Below are positions 30,575 through 39,437 of a stretch of 64,000 nt of DNA, one piece after another; within the stretch, counting starts at the first letter, position 1; each line of letters starts with the position of its first letter. The DNA is from CAVZLD01 sp963776055 (GTDB lineage: Bacteria; Planctomycetota; Planctomycetia; Pirellulales; Pirellulaceae), in the NCBI GenBank assembly GCA_963776055.1, contig CAVZLD010000015.1:1-64000 (forward strand). Reading direction: 5' to 3'. The position numbers were made by a program, and so were the translations under genes. Under the pieces are notes generated by a model. It was not told where the DNA came from and ran no database searches. It saw only the letters and a program-made list of their open reading frames with translations.

Positions 30575-31131
30575 GAATAGGCGACTTCCACCGCCTTGTA
30601 TACGGTCTTGACACGCCGGAAACCGATTCGCCGGTACAAGCGAATCGCGTCGGCATTCTGGGCGGTGACTTCCAGATACACACGCTCCATGCCGGCCTGG
30701 GCAAACCCGGCCATCGCTCGCAACAATAACTGGGTCCCCAGCCCCGCCCCGCGGTGCTCCGGAATGATGCCCAAATTCTGAATCGACCCGCCACCGACGC
30801 CGTCGCTGATTCCTTGAATGGTTCCACAGGCATCCCCGCGGCCTTGCCCGGGGCGGCTATGCGTCACCAACCACGTTGCCTCGGGGAGGAACCCACGCTT
30901 CTCGGAGATTTCCGTCATCAATCGGTGGCAGCCCGCAAGGTCGCCCAGGCAGGGAAAGACGACCGCGTCAATCTCCCCACAGAAGCTCTGATATTTCGCC
31001 TCGGCGTGCAGTTCCACCAGAGATGGATCCCACGGGTGAAACTGATAAGCGACCGGCGGATCTTCCACGGCGGGAAGCAGACCGCGCAGCACAACCTCCA
31101 TGCGGAATCGCTTGAAGTACGTGACGCCCAT
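30571..31131 (-). CDS. GNAT family N-acetyltransferase
   Basis: ATG 31131 (MGVTYFKRFRMEV) is chosen; an upstream in-frame GTG at 31149 is possible. The acetyl-CoA motif is IIPEHRGAGLGTQLL, preceded by the beta strand GGGSIQNLG, and the C-terminal YLEVTAQNADAIRLYRRIGF is the usual GNAT end. About 186 residues. An N-terminal extension before the GNAT core (YQFHPWDPSLVELHAEAKYQ) is not assigned. Substrate unknown. It heads a three-gene minus-strand operon with overlapping M16 genes and is divergent from the SRP RNA and dnaX. Confidence 0.85.
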   Translation of the reverse strand: MGVTYFKRFRMEVVLRGLLPAVEDPPVAYQFHPWDPSLVELHAEAKYQSFCGEIDAVVFPCLGDLAGCHRLMTEISEKRGFLPEATWLVTHSRPGQGRGDACGTIQGISDGVGGGSIQNLGIIPEHRGAGLGTQLLLRAMAGFAQAGMERVYLEVTAQNADAIRLYRRIGFRRVKTVYKAVEVAYS

Positions 31132-31302
31132 GGGACTCGATCGCACCACGTATCGGACGGGAGAAAGGGAATTTTTTGATGAGCAAGAACTCCCTAAATC
31201 TATCTCTCGATTCCGATCTGGTCAACTTGTCTGTGGGCCCAGCCGGTCGAAGTGGTCGACTTTCGGCCGGCGGAGCCGTGGCCTGCCCGGTCGCCTGCCC
31301 GT

Positions 31303-31331
31303 TTGACGACCGCCGGGGAACTTCGTACAAA
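31303..31331 (+). promoter_or_regulatory. Sigma-70-type promoter of the SRP RNA / dnaX
   Basis: TTGACG at 31303-31308, a spacer of exactly 17 bases and TACAAA at 31326-31331. The predicted start near 31338 lies shortly before the SRP RNA. Confidence 0.6.
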
Positions 31332-31355
31332 ACATCCAGTCGTTTCCGTGCCATG

Positions 31356-31465
31356 ACGAGAGCGGCGAGCGGCCCCTGCGAGGGGGAGTCGTGAACCGGG
31401 TCAGGCCTTAACCGGAGCAGCCCTAAGCGGTGTACTCTTGTGCGGGGGTCGCTCGCCGCTCTCGT
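31356..31465 (+). ncRNA. ffs: Signal recognition particle RNA, small bacterial (4.5S) type
   Basis: The ends pair in a long stem: ACGAGAGCGGCGAGCG against CGCTCGCCGCTCTCGT. The conserved domain IV core GGTCAGG ... AGCAGCC is at about 31399-31422. The ten bases between CAGG and AGCAG (CCTTAACCGG) fold as a short stem with a TAAC tetraloop of the URRC class instead of the more common GGAA. Position immediately before dnaX-ybaB-recR is the same as in Bacillus and many other bacteria. About 110 bases. Confidence 0.9.
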
Positions 31466-31514
31466 GAACGCACGGCGCCACCCGTCCGGTTCGTCCGAAC
31501 CCCGTGTCACGCAC

Positions 31515-33323
31515 ATGTCTGATCGCACGGATGCCGACCGTGAAATGCCCCCCGCCGGCGAGTCGAAAGCTGGCGAATACGTCGTGGTCGCACGACGTTA
31601 TCGCCCCCAGACGTTCGAAGAACTGGTGGGGCAGGGGACGGTCGCCCAGGCGCTGCAGAACGCCATCGCCACGCAGCGCGTAGGACACGCTTACCTGTTC
31701 ACGGGCGCACGGGGCGTGGGGAAAACCTCCACCGCCCGAATTCTGGCAAAGGCACTGAATTGCGTACAGGGTCCGGGCCGCGTTCCCTGCGGGCAATGCG
31801 ACATCTGCCAACAGATTGCCAGTGGCGATGATGTGGACGTGTTGGAAATTGACGGTGCCAGCAACCGTGGCATCGACGAGATTCGGCAATTGCGATCCAA
31901 CGTCAGCATTCGTCCCAGTCGAGCACGCTTCAAGATCTACATCATCGACGAAGTGCACATGCTCACCAAGGAAGCGTTCAATGCGCTGTTGAAGACACTG
32001 GAAGAACCGCCAGAACACGTGAAGTTCATTTTTTGCACGACGGAGCCGAGCAAAATTCCGATCACGGTTCTGTCTCGTTGCCAACGCTTTGATTTTGCTC
32101 CGGTCGGTAGCTCGCAGATTGTGGAACGACTGCAGTATATCGTGCAGCAGGAGGGATCCGCCGCGGAACCGGCCGTGCTGCAACTGTTGGCTCGCCGTGC
32201 TGCTGGTTCGATGCGCGACAGCCAATCGCTGCTGGAACAACTGCTCGCTTTTGTGGGGGAGCGGATTACGGTTGACGATGTCCACTCGATGCTGGGCACC
32301 GCGCGCGAAGAACGCCTGCGCGGCATTCTGCAGCCGTTGATCGACCGCGATGCGGCAGCGGCTCTGGCGGAACTGGCCGGCGCGATCGACGAAGGCGTTG
32401 ATCCGGGGCAATTAGCCGAACAGCTGGTCGGCAGTCTGCGCGACAGGATGGCGGCGCTGGTTGGCTGTTCCGCGGAACTGCTGCTGTATCACCTGCCGTC
32501 CGAGCTGGAACAGGTCACGGCCGAAGCACAACACTGGGGGCTGCAAACGTTATTGGCCGCGATGCAGATCCTCGACCAAGCTGTGTCCCGCATGCGACAG
32601 AGCGTGCACAGTCGTATTCTGCTGGAATTGGCGCTGGTGAGGATCGCGCATCTCGAGGACCTGGATGGCCTCAGCGAACTGGTCGAGCAGTTGCAATCGG
32701 ACGCGCCGGCCCAATCCGGCTCGGCCCCCCCACGCACGTCCCCGCCGGTGGCCTCCGCTGCAAAAAAAAAACCGGTAGCGCTGCGGAAGCCTGAAGGGAC
32801 GCCGGCAACCAGCGCGGATCAGTCCGTCTCGTCACCGCCACCGGTCGCCGTTGACGAAACGGACCGCAGCGCTGCTCACTTGGCGGAAGAAGAAATGACG
32901 CCTTCTTCCGTTGCCTCTAATGCCGACGAGCTATGGCGCAATGCGTTGCAGCTGCTCGACGATATGACGGTCGACTTTGCGGCACATGCGAGCAGCGTAG
33001 CAACTTTCGGGCCAAATCGGCTGGTCGTGCGCTTTCCCGGGATGTATAATTCCAGCAAAACATTTTGCGAGCGGCCGGAACGGAAAGCCAAACTGGAACA
33101 GGCCCTCGCACAAGTGGGCGGTCAAGACTGGCGGTTGGAGTTCGAGATTGTCCCCGGGGACACGCGACCTTCTCCAGTAGCCCCGCCGAAAACCTCACGA
33201 CACCAACAAAAACGCAGGATTGCGACTCATCCGTTGGTTGAACGGGCGATGGAACTGTTCGAGGCGGAAATCTTGGATGTGGAACTTCCCCCCGAGGAGC
33301 CGTCGCCGAAGAATTCGGTCTGA
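31515..33323 (+). CDS. dnaX: DNA polymerase III subunit tau/gamma (clamp loader)
   Basis: ATG 31515 is chosen; the frame is open further upstream only through the SRP RNA. The 602-residue product has Walker A GARGVGKT at 64-71, the four zinc Cys 83, 92, 95 and 98, Walker B IIDEVHML around 143-150 and SRC at 187-189. A Pro/Ala-rich linker at about 405-450 leads to a C-terminal tau-specific domain. The linker contains a run of ten A (32762-32771, codons 416-419). One A fewer gives a stop after 420 residues and one A more gives a stop after 426, close to the 431 residues of E. coli gamma. So both full-length tau and a short gamma are expected. Followed by ybaB after 44 bases. Confidence 0.96.
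   Translation: MSDRTDADREMPPAGESKAGEYVVVARRYRPQTFEELVGQGTVAQALQNAIATQRVGHAYLFTGARGVGKTSTARILAKALNCVQGPGRVPCGQCDICQQIASGDDVDVLEIDGASNRGIDEIRQLRSNVSIRPSRARFKIYIIDEVHMLTKEAFNALLKTLEEPPEHVKFIFCTTEPSKIPITVLSRCQRFDFAPVGSSQIVERLQYIVQQEGSAAEPAVLQLLARRAAGSMRDSQSLLEQLLAFVGERITVDDVHSMLGTAREERLRGILQPLIDRDAAAALAELAGAIDEGVDPGQLAEQLVGSLRDRMAALVGCSAELLLYHLPSELEQVTAEAQHWGLQTLLAAMQILDQAVSRMRQSVHSRILLELALVRIAHLEDLDGLSELVEQLQSDAPAQSGSAPPRTSPPVASAAKKKPVALRKPEGTPATSADQSVSSPPPVAVDETDRSAAHLAEEEMTPSSVASNADELWRNALQLLDDMTVDFAAHASSVATFGPNRLVVRFPGMYNSSKTFCERPERKAKLEQALAQVGGQDWRLEFEIVPGDTRPSPVAPPKTSRHQQKRRIATHPLVERAMELFEAEILDVELPPEEPSPKNSV
32762..32771 (+). promoter_or_regulatory. Probable slippage site (A10) in dnaX
   Basis: GCA followed by three AAA codons and CCG: ten consecutive A. 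In the frame with one base fewer the codons are AAC CGG TAG; in the frame with one base more they are ACC GGT AGC GCT GCG GAA GCC TGA. Thermus dnaX uses a similar A9 run for transcriptional slippage. Confidence 0.75.
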
Positions 33324-33367
33324 ATGATTTTCATCCGCGGCGTCCTGCGAATCGAAGGAGAACAAGC

Positions 33368-33733
33368 GTGCTGAAAGATCTGGCGAACCTCGGCAACGTG
33401 CTGCGACAAGCGCAACAAATGGGCGGGCGGATGCAGGAAATTGCGGAACGCTTGAAAGGCGAACGAGTCCACGGGGCGGCGGGCGGCGGAATGGTGCAAG
33501 TCGAAGCCAATGGGCTGGGTGAGATTCTGCGGGTAACGATCGATCCGGATCTGATTGCGCGGAACGAACGTGAAATGGTAGAAGACTTGGTCCCGGCGGC
33601 CACGAACCAGGCGCTGGGGAAAGCCAAGGAATTGCACGCGGAGGCCGTCCGGACATTGACGGCCGGGATTCCGCTGCCCGGACTCGAAGAAGCCTTGTCC
33701 CAGATGACCGGTTCTTCGGGACCCATTTCCTAG
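33368..33733 (+). CDS. ybaB: YbaB/EbfC nucleoid-associated DNA-binding protein
   Basis: GTG 33368 with AAGGAG upstream. The 121-residue product begins MLKDLANLGNVLRQAQQMGG and contains the family core VHGAAGGGMVQVEANGLGEI, ITVDPDL-type RVTIDPDLI, and EDLVPAATNQALGKAKEL. YbaB proteins form a dimer that binds DNA and are almost always between dnaX and recR, as here. Intact. Confidence 0.95.
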   Translation: MLKDLANLGNVLRQAQQMGGRMQEIAERLKGERVHGAAGGGMVQVEANGLGEILRVTIDPDLIARNEREMVEDLVPAATNQALGKAKELHAEAVRTLTAGIPLPGLEEALSQMTGSSGPIS

Positions 33734-33763
33734 TCGGAAGGACTACAGATCCAAGGTGCTCCG

Positions 33764-34363
33764 ATGGCCCATCTGACCGAGTCCGTCACGCACCTCATCG
33801 ATGAATTTGCGAAGCTACCCGGAATTGGCCGCCGTTCGGCGGAACGGTTGGCGTATCACCTGCTGCGAGTCAGCTCGGCCGAAGCCCTTGCTCTGGCGGA
33901 CTCGATTCGCAGTGTGAAAGAGAATGTTCGCTATTGCCGGATTTGCTTTCACCTGGCGGAAGGTGAGGAATGCGAGATCTGCCAGGACCCGCGGCGTGAC
34001 CAGGCGCTGTTGTGTGTCGTCGAACAGCCACGCGATCTGATTCAGCTGGAATCCTCCGGCGTTTATCGCGGGCTGTACCACGTTTTGCTGGGGCGAATCG
34101 CTCCGTTGGAAGGAATCGGCCCCGACCAATTGACGATTGATGCGCTGATTGAGCGCGTTCGAAGCGGGGCTTTTCGCGAAGTCATTATGGCGACCAACCC
34201 AACCGTTGAGGGAGATGGAACTTCCCTGTATGTCTCCAATCGATTGGCGGAGTTGCCGGTGGAAATTACGCAGTTGGCTCGTGGCATTACCACCGGGAGT
34301 GTGCTTGAGTTTACCAACAAGGAGATCTTGGCCGATGCGATGAACGGCCGGCAGAAGCTCTGA
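33764..34363 (+). CDS. recR: Recombination mediator RecR
   Basis: 199 residues, normal length. Helix-hairpin-helix LPGIGRRSAERLA (18-30), zinc finger Cys58, Cys61, Cys70 and Cys73 (CRIC...CEIC), TOPRIM domain from LLCVVEQPRDL with EGDGTSLYVSNRL, and the C-terminal Walker-like ARGITTGSVLEF. RecR loads RecA on gapped DNA with RecF/RecO. ATG 33764 lies 30 bases after ybaB. Intact. Confidence 0.97.
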   Translation: MAHLTESVTHLIDEFAKLPGIGRRSAERLAYHLLRVSSAEALALADSIRSVKENVRYCRICFHLAEGEECEICQDPRRDQALLCVVEQPRDLIQLESSGVYRGLYHVLLGRIAPLEGIGPDQLTIDALIERVRSGAFREVIMATNPTVEGDGTSLYVSNRLAELPVEITQLARGITTGSVLEFTNKEILADAMNGRQKL

Positions 34364-34590
34364 ACGCGCGCACGAAGTGCGTCTGGGCTCCGGTTGGGAG
34401 GCGACCGCCCGCCGCGAGAAGCGCGCGGGATGGATGAGAACATAAGTGAGGACTATGCAGCCAAATCATCCAAGACGACCAACGCCAGCCCGGGACGGGC
34501 TCGCGCGCATCGTCGCTCTAGCGGTGGCTGGCAGCACAGCAGGAATGTGTTGGATTTGACGGACCTGTTTCCCGCGAACCCGAGACCACC

Positions 34591-36122
34591 ATGCGATTAT
34601 CTTTCGGTCTAGAACAGAAACTACTGCAGAAACAGATCCTGGCGCCGCGGATGATCCAATCGATGGAGATTCTGCAGCTGCCAGTTCTCGCGCTGCAGGA
34701 AAAAATCGAGCAGGAGATGAACGAAAATCCGATGCTCGAACTGGCCGAGAGTGATCCGGACGCGCCGGATGAACCGGTCGAACGCGAGAATCCCGACGCA
34801 CCGGAAGAAACGGAAAAGGAACTTGTCGTCGAGGATTCGATCGATCACGAAGCCGATTTCGAACGGCTGATGCAAATGGGACAGGACTTCCCCGAAGCGT
34901 TTGAAGATGGGCCCCGGCGTTCGGCCAACCGGATCGATGAACTGTCCAGCCGTAAGCATGATGCGATGGCCAACATCGCCGCTCGTGCCGAGACGCTCCA
35001 GCATTACCTGGAGATGCAACTCGGAGAACTGGAACTGGCCGACGAGTTGCGGGAGATGACCGAACGGATCGTGACCAGTCTCGACTCGAACGGTTATCTC
35101 AATAGCAGCCTGGAGGATCTTCTGCCACCCGATGCGAGTGAAGAACTGCTGTCGCTCGCGCCAGGCCCTGGAAATCGTCCAGTCGCTGGAGCCGCCCGGC
35201 GTCGGCGCCCGCGATTTGCGCGAATGTCTGATGCTGCAACTGGAACCGACGATGCCGATGTTCGATGAGGTGAAGACGTTGATCTCGTCGCATCTGGAGG
35301 AATTGCGTGATAACCGCTTGCCCGCCATTCAACGAAAGACCGGCTATTCGCTGAACCGGATTCAAGATGCTTGGGCCCGACTGCGAAAACTGAATCCGAA
35401 ACCGGGAGCCGATTTCACGGCGCGAATTGCCCCGACGGTCACGCCCGATGTCTTTCTCGATCGGCAGGAAGATGGAACCTATACCGTCCGCCTGGAAGAG
35501 GGACGAACGCCTAGTCTGCGGATCAGTAATTACTACCGGAAGCGATTGATGAGCGGCGAGGCGACTCCCGAGGAACGAGAATTCATCAAGCGAAAGATTA
35601 ACGCCGCCCAATGGCTGATCGAATCGATCGAGCAACGACGAAATACGCTCACCCGCGTGTCGCAGGCCGTGGTCGATCATCAGACCCGCTTCATCGAGGA
35701 AGGACGAGAATCGCTGGAACCGCTGAAGATGCAGCAGATTGCCGATAAGGTGGGGGTGCACGTCACAACGGTCAGCCGTGCCGTCGACGACAAATGGATC
35801 CAAACCCCCCGCGGGATCTACCCTCTCAAACGGTTTTTCGTCGGGGGGACAAAAAGCGACGACGGAGAGGACGTGGCCTGGGACGCGATCCGGATCAAGT
35901 TACAGGAAGTGATCGATCAGGAAGACAAAACCAAGCCGTTCAGCGATGACGAATTGGTCCGGCAACTCAAGCAACATGGGCTCAATGTCGCTGCGCCGGA
36001 CGGTCACCAAGTACCGCCGCAAGATGGGGATCCCCAGTTCTCGACAGCGGCGGGATTGGGCCAAGATCGCGGATGCCCAAGCATCGCAAGGCGATGCGAT
36101 CGTCCGTTCACCGGAGCCCTGA
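34591..36122 (+). CDS. rpoN: RNA polymerase sigma-54 factor, two frameshifts
   Basis: ATG 34591. Region I is clear: FGLEQKLLQKQILAPRMIQS and MEILQLPVLALQEKIEQEM. An acidic region II follows. The core-binding part continues LQHYLEMQLGELELADELRE. The frame changes near 35158 (GCTCGCGCCAGG), after which come EPPGVGARDLRECLMLQLEP and the HTH KMQQIADKVGVHVTTVSRAV with SVSRA-like region. A second change near 35993 (GCTGCGCCGG) is needed to reach the RpoN box ARRTVTKYRRKMGIPSS. Both need one base fewer or two more. The corrected stop is TGA 36120-36122, about 510 residues. An essential-looking conserved gene with two shifts argues for sequence error. Confidence 0.93.
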
Positions 36123-36474
36123 CGCGGCGTTCTTCCGCGCCGAGGGATGCTTGTCTGTGCGTTGCATCGGTCGGGCGGCGCATCGTCCAGGTGATTTTCC
36201 CGTGCGTCCATCGTCCGCATGAACACCCCGCGGCGACGTCCCACGCGGATGTCGAATCGGTCGCGGCAACGATTGCCGAAGGCACCAGTGACCACGTTCG
36301 TTTGCCTGACGACGTGGAATCGGGGCTCGTCTCGCTCTTCCACGCAGCATCTGAGCGTAACCTGAAAAGATAAACTGGGGAGCTTAGGGGGGCGCTGCCG
36401 ATATCTGAATCTGTTCCGTGGACGTGGTGCGGGTGCCGCGCCGGATCTTCGTCAGTACCTGGAGTGGAGACGAA
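36123..36474. other. Unassigned intergenic stretch after rpoN
   Basis: About 350 bases. The position after rpoN often holds hpf, but I do not recognise an HPF sequence in any frame, even allowing a shift. A frame continues open to 36373 on the plus strand. Confidence 0.45.
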
Positions 36475-37035
36475 ATGGTGACGATGTCGACCTCCCCCCC
36501 TCACTTCTTGTTGTTCTCTGAGGTTGACGGCTCTCGACCCGTGGGTCGTTGGCATTTCTCGATCGAATCGATGCAGGGCAGAACCCTGGTGGAAGCCTCG
36601 GACGAGGAACCGGGCGTTCACGGAGAGCGACTTGAATTGCTGGCTGTGATCCGCGGTTTAGAAGCCCTCGAGCAGCCTTCCCGAGTCACGTTGCTGACCC
36701 CCAGTCGCTATGTGAGTCGCGGATTACGATTCGGCCTGGAGGAATGGCGGAGTAACGGTTGGCGCTGGGAGCGGGACGGTCGGCCCGAACCGATCAAGAA
36801 CCGTGATCTCTGGCAACGCGTCGACTGGGCGATGAAATTCCATCAGGTGAAGTGTCGCAGCTGGCGGATCGATGCGGCCGGATGCTTTGCGAGCGATGAG
36901 CCAGCGACCGTAAAACCGCGGCCGTTGCCGCGACGAAGTCCGTTGGGGCAGCGGTTGGCAACTGCCGTTCGTCGGTGGTGGGCGGCGCCGATTCCGTGGC
37001 CGGTCATCGGAGCGGCCGGACCGACCGCTACGTAA
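36475..37035 (+). CDS. RNase H-fold protein with altered active site
   Basis: ATG 36475 follows GGAG eight bases upstream. The 186-residue product aligns in order with RNase HI: LFSEVDGSRPVGRWHFSIES (first Asp), GERLELLAVIRGLEALEQPS (Glu), VTLLTPSRYVSRGLRFGLEE, then WRSNGWRWERDGRPEPIKNR and DLWQRVDWAMKFHQV. In the third motif RNase HI has TDSxYV, where Asp is catalytic; here it reads TPSRYV. The last Asp is also uncertain. So the fold is recognised but cleavage activity is doubtful. It lies between rpoN and glgB on the same strand and is intact. Confidence 0.75.
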   Translation: MVTMSTSPPHFLLFSEVDGSRPVGRWHFSIESMQGRTLVEASDEEPGVHGERLELLAVIRGLEALEQPSRVTLLTPSRYVSRGLRFGLEEWRSNGWRWERDGRPEPIKNRDLWQRVDWAMKFHQVKCRSWRIDAAGCFASDEPATVKPRPLPRRSPLGQRLATAVRRWWAAPIPWPVIGAAGPTAT

Positions 37036-37128
37036 ACCGAATGGGATGGCGCTCGGATCGATCGCTATCCACCATGTTCAGAAAGATTAGCCAGACGCGG
37101 TCCGCTCGGACCCACGATTTCCTGCAGA

Positions 37129-39363
37129 ATGATTGGACACGAGGAGAAACTGGTGCGCACAAGTGTTAAATTGGACAGCGTTGGAGCGTTGATCGAAGGT
37201 CGGCATGAGAATCCCTTCGAGCTTTTGGGGCCCCATGAGATTGAGCTCGACGGAGGCAAAGCCCTTGCCGTGCGCGCCTACCTGCCGCACTCCAGCCAGG
37301 CATGGATTGCCCAGGGTAACCATTACGAGAAACTGCCGATGCGGCGGATCCATCCGTCCGGCCTGTTCGAGGCGATTTGTCCCTGGCCGGGGCATGAAGG
37401 GATGCGCCGCTACCAGTTGCATGTTGAAGATTTCTCCGGACATAAAACTACGATGCACGATCCTTATGCCTTTCCCCCGTTGCTGACCCGCTTTGACCTG
37501 CACCTGCTCGGTGAAGGTCGACATTGGCAGTCGTACGAAAAACTGGGAGCGCACCCACGTACGATTGACGGTGTGCGGGGCGTCAATTTCGCCGTCTGGG
37601 CTCCCGGTGCCCGGGGGATCAGCGTGGTTGGCGATTTCAACCAGTGGGATGGTCGCCGCCATGCGATGCGGAAACATATCCCCAGTTCGATTTGGGAACT
37701 GTTCGTTCCGGGGATGGAAGTCGGCGAGAAATACAAGTTCCGCGTCAACCAGCACGGGCACACGGTGGACAAGTGTGATCCCTACGGTTTCGCTGCGGAG
37801 GTTCCGCCGTTGACCGCTTCGGTGGTAAGCGACCTGGATCGCTTTCACTGGTCCGACGGTGCGTGGATGGAGCAGCGCCGCGGCAGCAATCCCATGGAAC
37901 AGCCGATTAGTATCTACGAGGTACACCTGGGCAGCTGGCGGCGAAACGGTTCTGGTCCGACCGACTGGCTGTCCTATCGCGAGTCGGCCGAGCAGTTGGT
38001 CAAGTACTGCCTCGACATGGGGTATACGCACGTCGAGTTTCTACCGGTCAGTGAGCATCCCTTTACCGGCAGTTGGGGATACCAGACGGTCGGTTACTAC
38101 GCCGTGACCAGTCGTTACGGATCGCCCGAAGATTTCATGTTCCTGGTGAATCGGCTGCACGAGAACGGGATCGGCGTGATTCTTGATTGGGTGCCGGCCC
38201 ACTTCCCCCGCGACGACCATGGCCTGCGACGTTTCGACGGTACGGCGTTGTACGAGCATGAAGATCCGCGGCAGGGCGAGCACCCGGATTGGGGCACGCT
38301 GATCTTCAATTACGGTCGGAATGAAGTCCGCAATTTTCTGCTCTCCAACGCGCTGTTCTGGCTCGACAAGTATCACATCGACGGCCTCCGTGTCGACGCC
38401 GTGGCTTCGATGTTATACCTGGATTACAGCCGGGAAGATGGGGATTGGGTGCCCAACGCCTACGGCGGGCGCGAGAACCTGGAAGCGATCTCCCTGCTGA
38501 AAGAATTCAACATCCAGGCCCATGCCCAGTTTCCTGGCGTGTTGACGATCGCCGAGGAATCGACCGCTTGGGGAGGAGTCTCACGGCCCACGTACTGCGG
38601 CGGACTGGGGTTCTCCCTGAAGTGGAACATGGGTTGGATGAACGACACGCTACGGTACATGCGGAACGATCCGATTCATCGTCGGTTCCACCACAACGAA
38701 CTGACCTTCAGCATGATCTATGCGTTTACTGAGAACTTCGCGCTGCCGTTGTCGCATGATGAAGTGGTCCACGGCAAGCGAGCGTTGCTCGATCAAATGC
38801 CGGGCGATCTGTGGCAAAAGTACGCGAACTTGCGATTGCTCTATTCCTACATGTGGACCCATCCGGGCAAGAAACTGCTCTTCATGGGCAGTGATATTGC
38901 CCAATGGCATGAATGGAATTGTGATGAGTCGCTGCAGTGGCACCTGCTGCAGTGGGAATCTCATCAAGGCATTCAGAATCTGGTGCGAGACCTGAACCGA
39001 CTGTATCGCGAAGAATCTGCGCTGCATTTTTACGAGTTCACGCCGGATGGCTTCGAATGGCTGGACTGCCAAAGCGCGAGCGATAGCGTCCTGGCCTATA
39101 TTCGCAAAGGCAAGACGGCAGAAGATCAACTTGTCGTTTGCTGCAACTTCACCCCGGTGGTTCGTCACGATCACCGCGTAGGCGTCCCGCAAGGCGGCTG
39201 GTACCGGGAAGTCTTCAATTCCGATTCGCAGCACTATGCCGGCAGCAATGTCGGAACGTACCCGGGCGTGATGGCTGATCCGATCGAATGGCATGGCCGA
39301 CCCTGGTCGATCAAGATCAACCTGCCGCCGCTCGGGGTGGCCGTGTTCAAGCCGGAGCCGTAA
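37129..39363 (+). CDS. glgB: 1,4-alpha-glucan branching enzyme
   Basis: Makes alpha-1,6 branches in glycogen. 744 residues from ATG 37129. An N-terminal CBM48-type pair (ENPFELLGPHEIE; VNFAVWAPGARGISVVGDFN) precedes the GH13 barrel. Catalytic residues: Asp423 in GLRVDAVASML, Glu476 in TIAEESTAWGG, Asp544 in PLSHDEVVHGKRAL. The C-terminal beta domain ends PLGVAVFKPEP. Full length and intact, with a 93-base gap to the upstream gene. Glycogen storage is common in planctomycetes; no other glg gene is in the window. Confidence 0.97.
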   Translation: MIGHEEKLVRTSVKLDSVGALIEGRHENPFELLGPHEIELDGGKALAVRAYLPHSSQAWIAQGNHYEKLPMRRIHPSGLFEAICPWPGHEGMRRYQLHVEDFSGHKTTMHDPYAFPPLLTRFDLHLLGEGRHWQSYEKLGAHPRTIDGVRGVNFAVWAPGARGISVVGDFNQWDGRRHAMRKHIPSSIWELFVPGMEVGEKYKFRVNQHGHTVDKCDPYGFAAEVPPLTASVVSDLDRFHWSDGAWMEQRRGSNPMEQPISIYEVHLGSWRRNGSGPTDWLSYRESAEQLVKYCLDMGYTHVEFLPVSEHPFTGSWGYQTVGYYAVTSRYGSPEDFMFLVNRLHENGIGVILDWVPAHFPRDDHGLRRFDGTALYEHEDPRQGEHPDWGTLIFNYGRNEVRNFLLSNALFWLDKYHIDGLRVDAVASMLYLDYSREDGDWVPNAYGGRENLEAISLLKEFNIQAHAQFPGVLTIAEESTAWGGVSRPTYCGGLGFSLKWNMGWMNDTLRYMRNDPIHRRFHHNELTFSMIYAFTENFALPLSHDEVVHGKRALLDQMPGDLWQKYANLRLLYSYMWTHPGKKLLFMGSDIAQWHEWNCDESLQWHLLQWESHQGIQNLVRDLNRLYREESALHFYEFTPDGFEWLDCQSASDSVLAYIRKGKTAEDQLVVCCNFTPVVRHDHRVGVPQGGWYREVFNSDSQHYAGSNVGTYPGVMADPIEWHGRPWSIKINLPPLGVAVFKPEP

Positions 39364-39437
39364 ATCGCGAGCTTACCCGCAACCGCCGGCGTGTTGCACG
39401 CGAGTTCCGACGGACGGAAGAATTGATCGTCCGCAAC

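Noticed and set aside
31401..32411. Reverse-strand ORF opposite dnaX
   Set aside because: Shadow of the dnaX frame in GC-rich DNA; product has no family features.
36123..36373. hpf-like gene expected after rpoN
   Set aside because: None of the frames shows the HPF/YfiA pattern, even allowing one shift.
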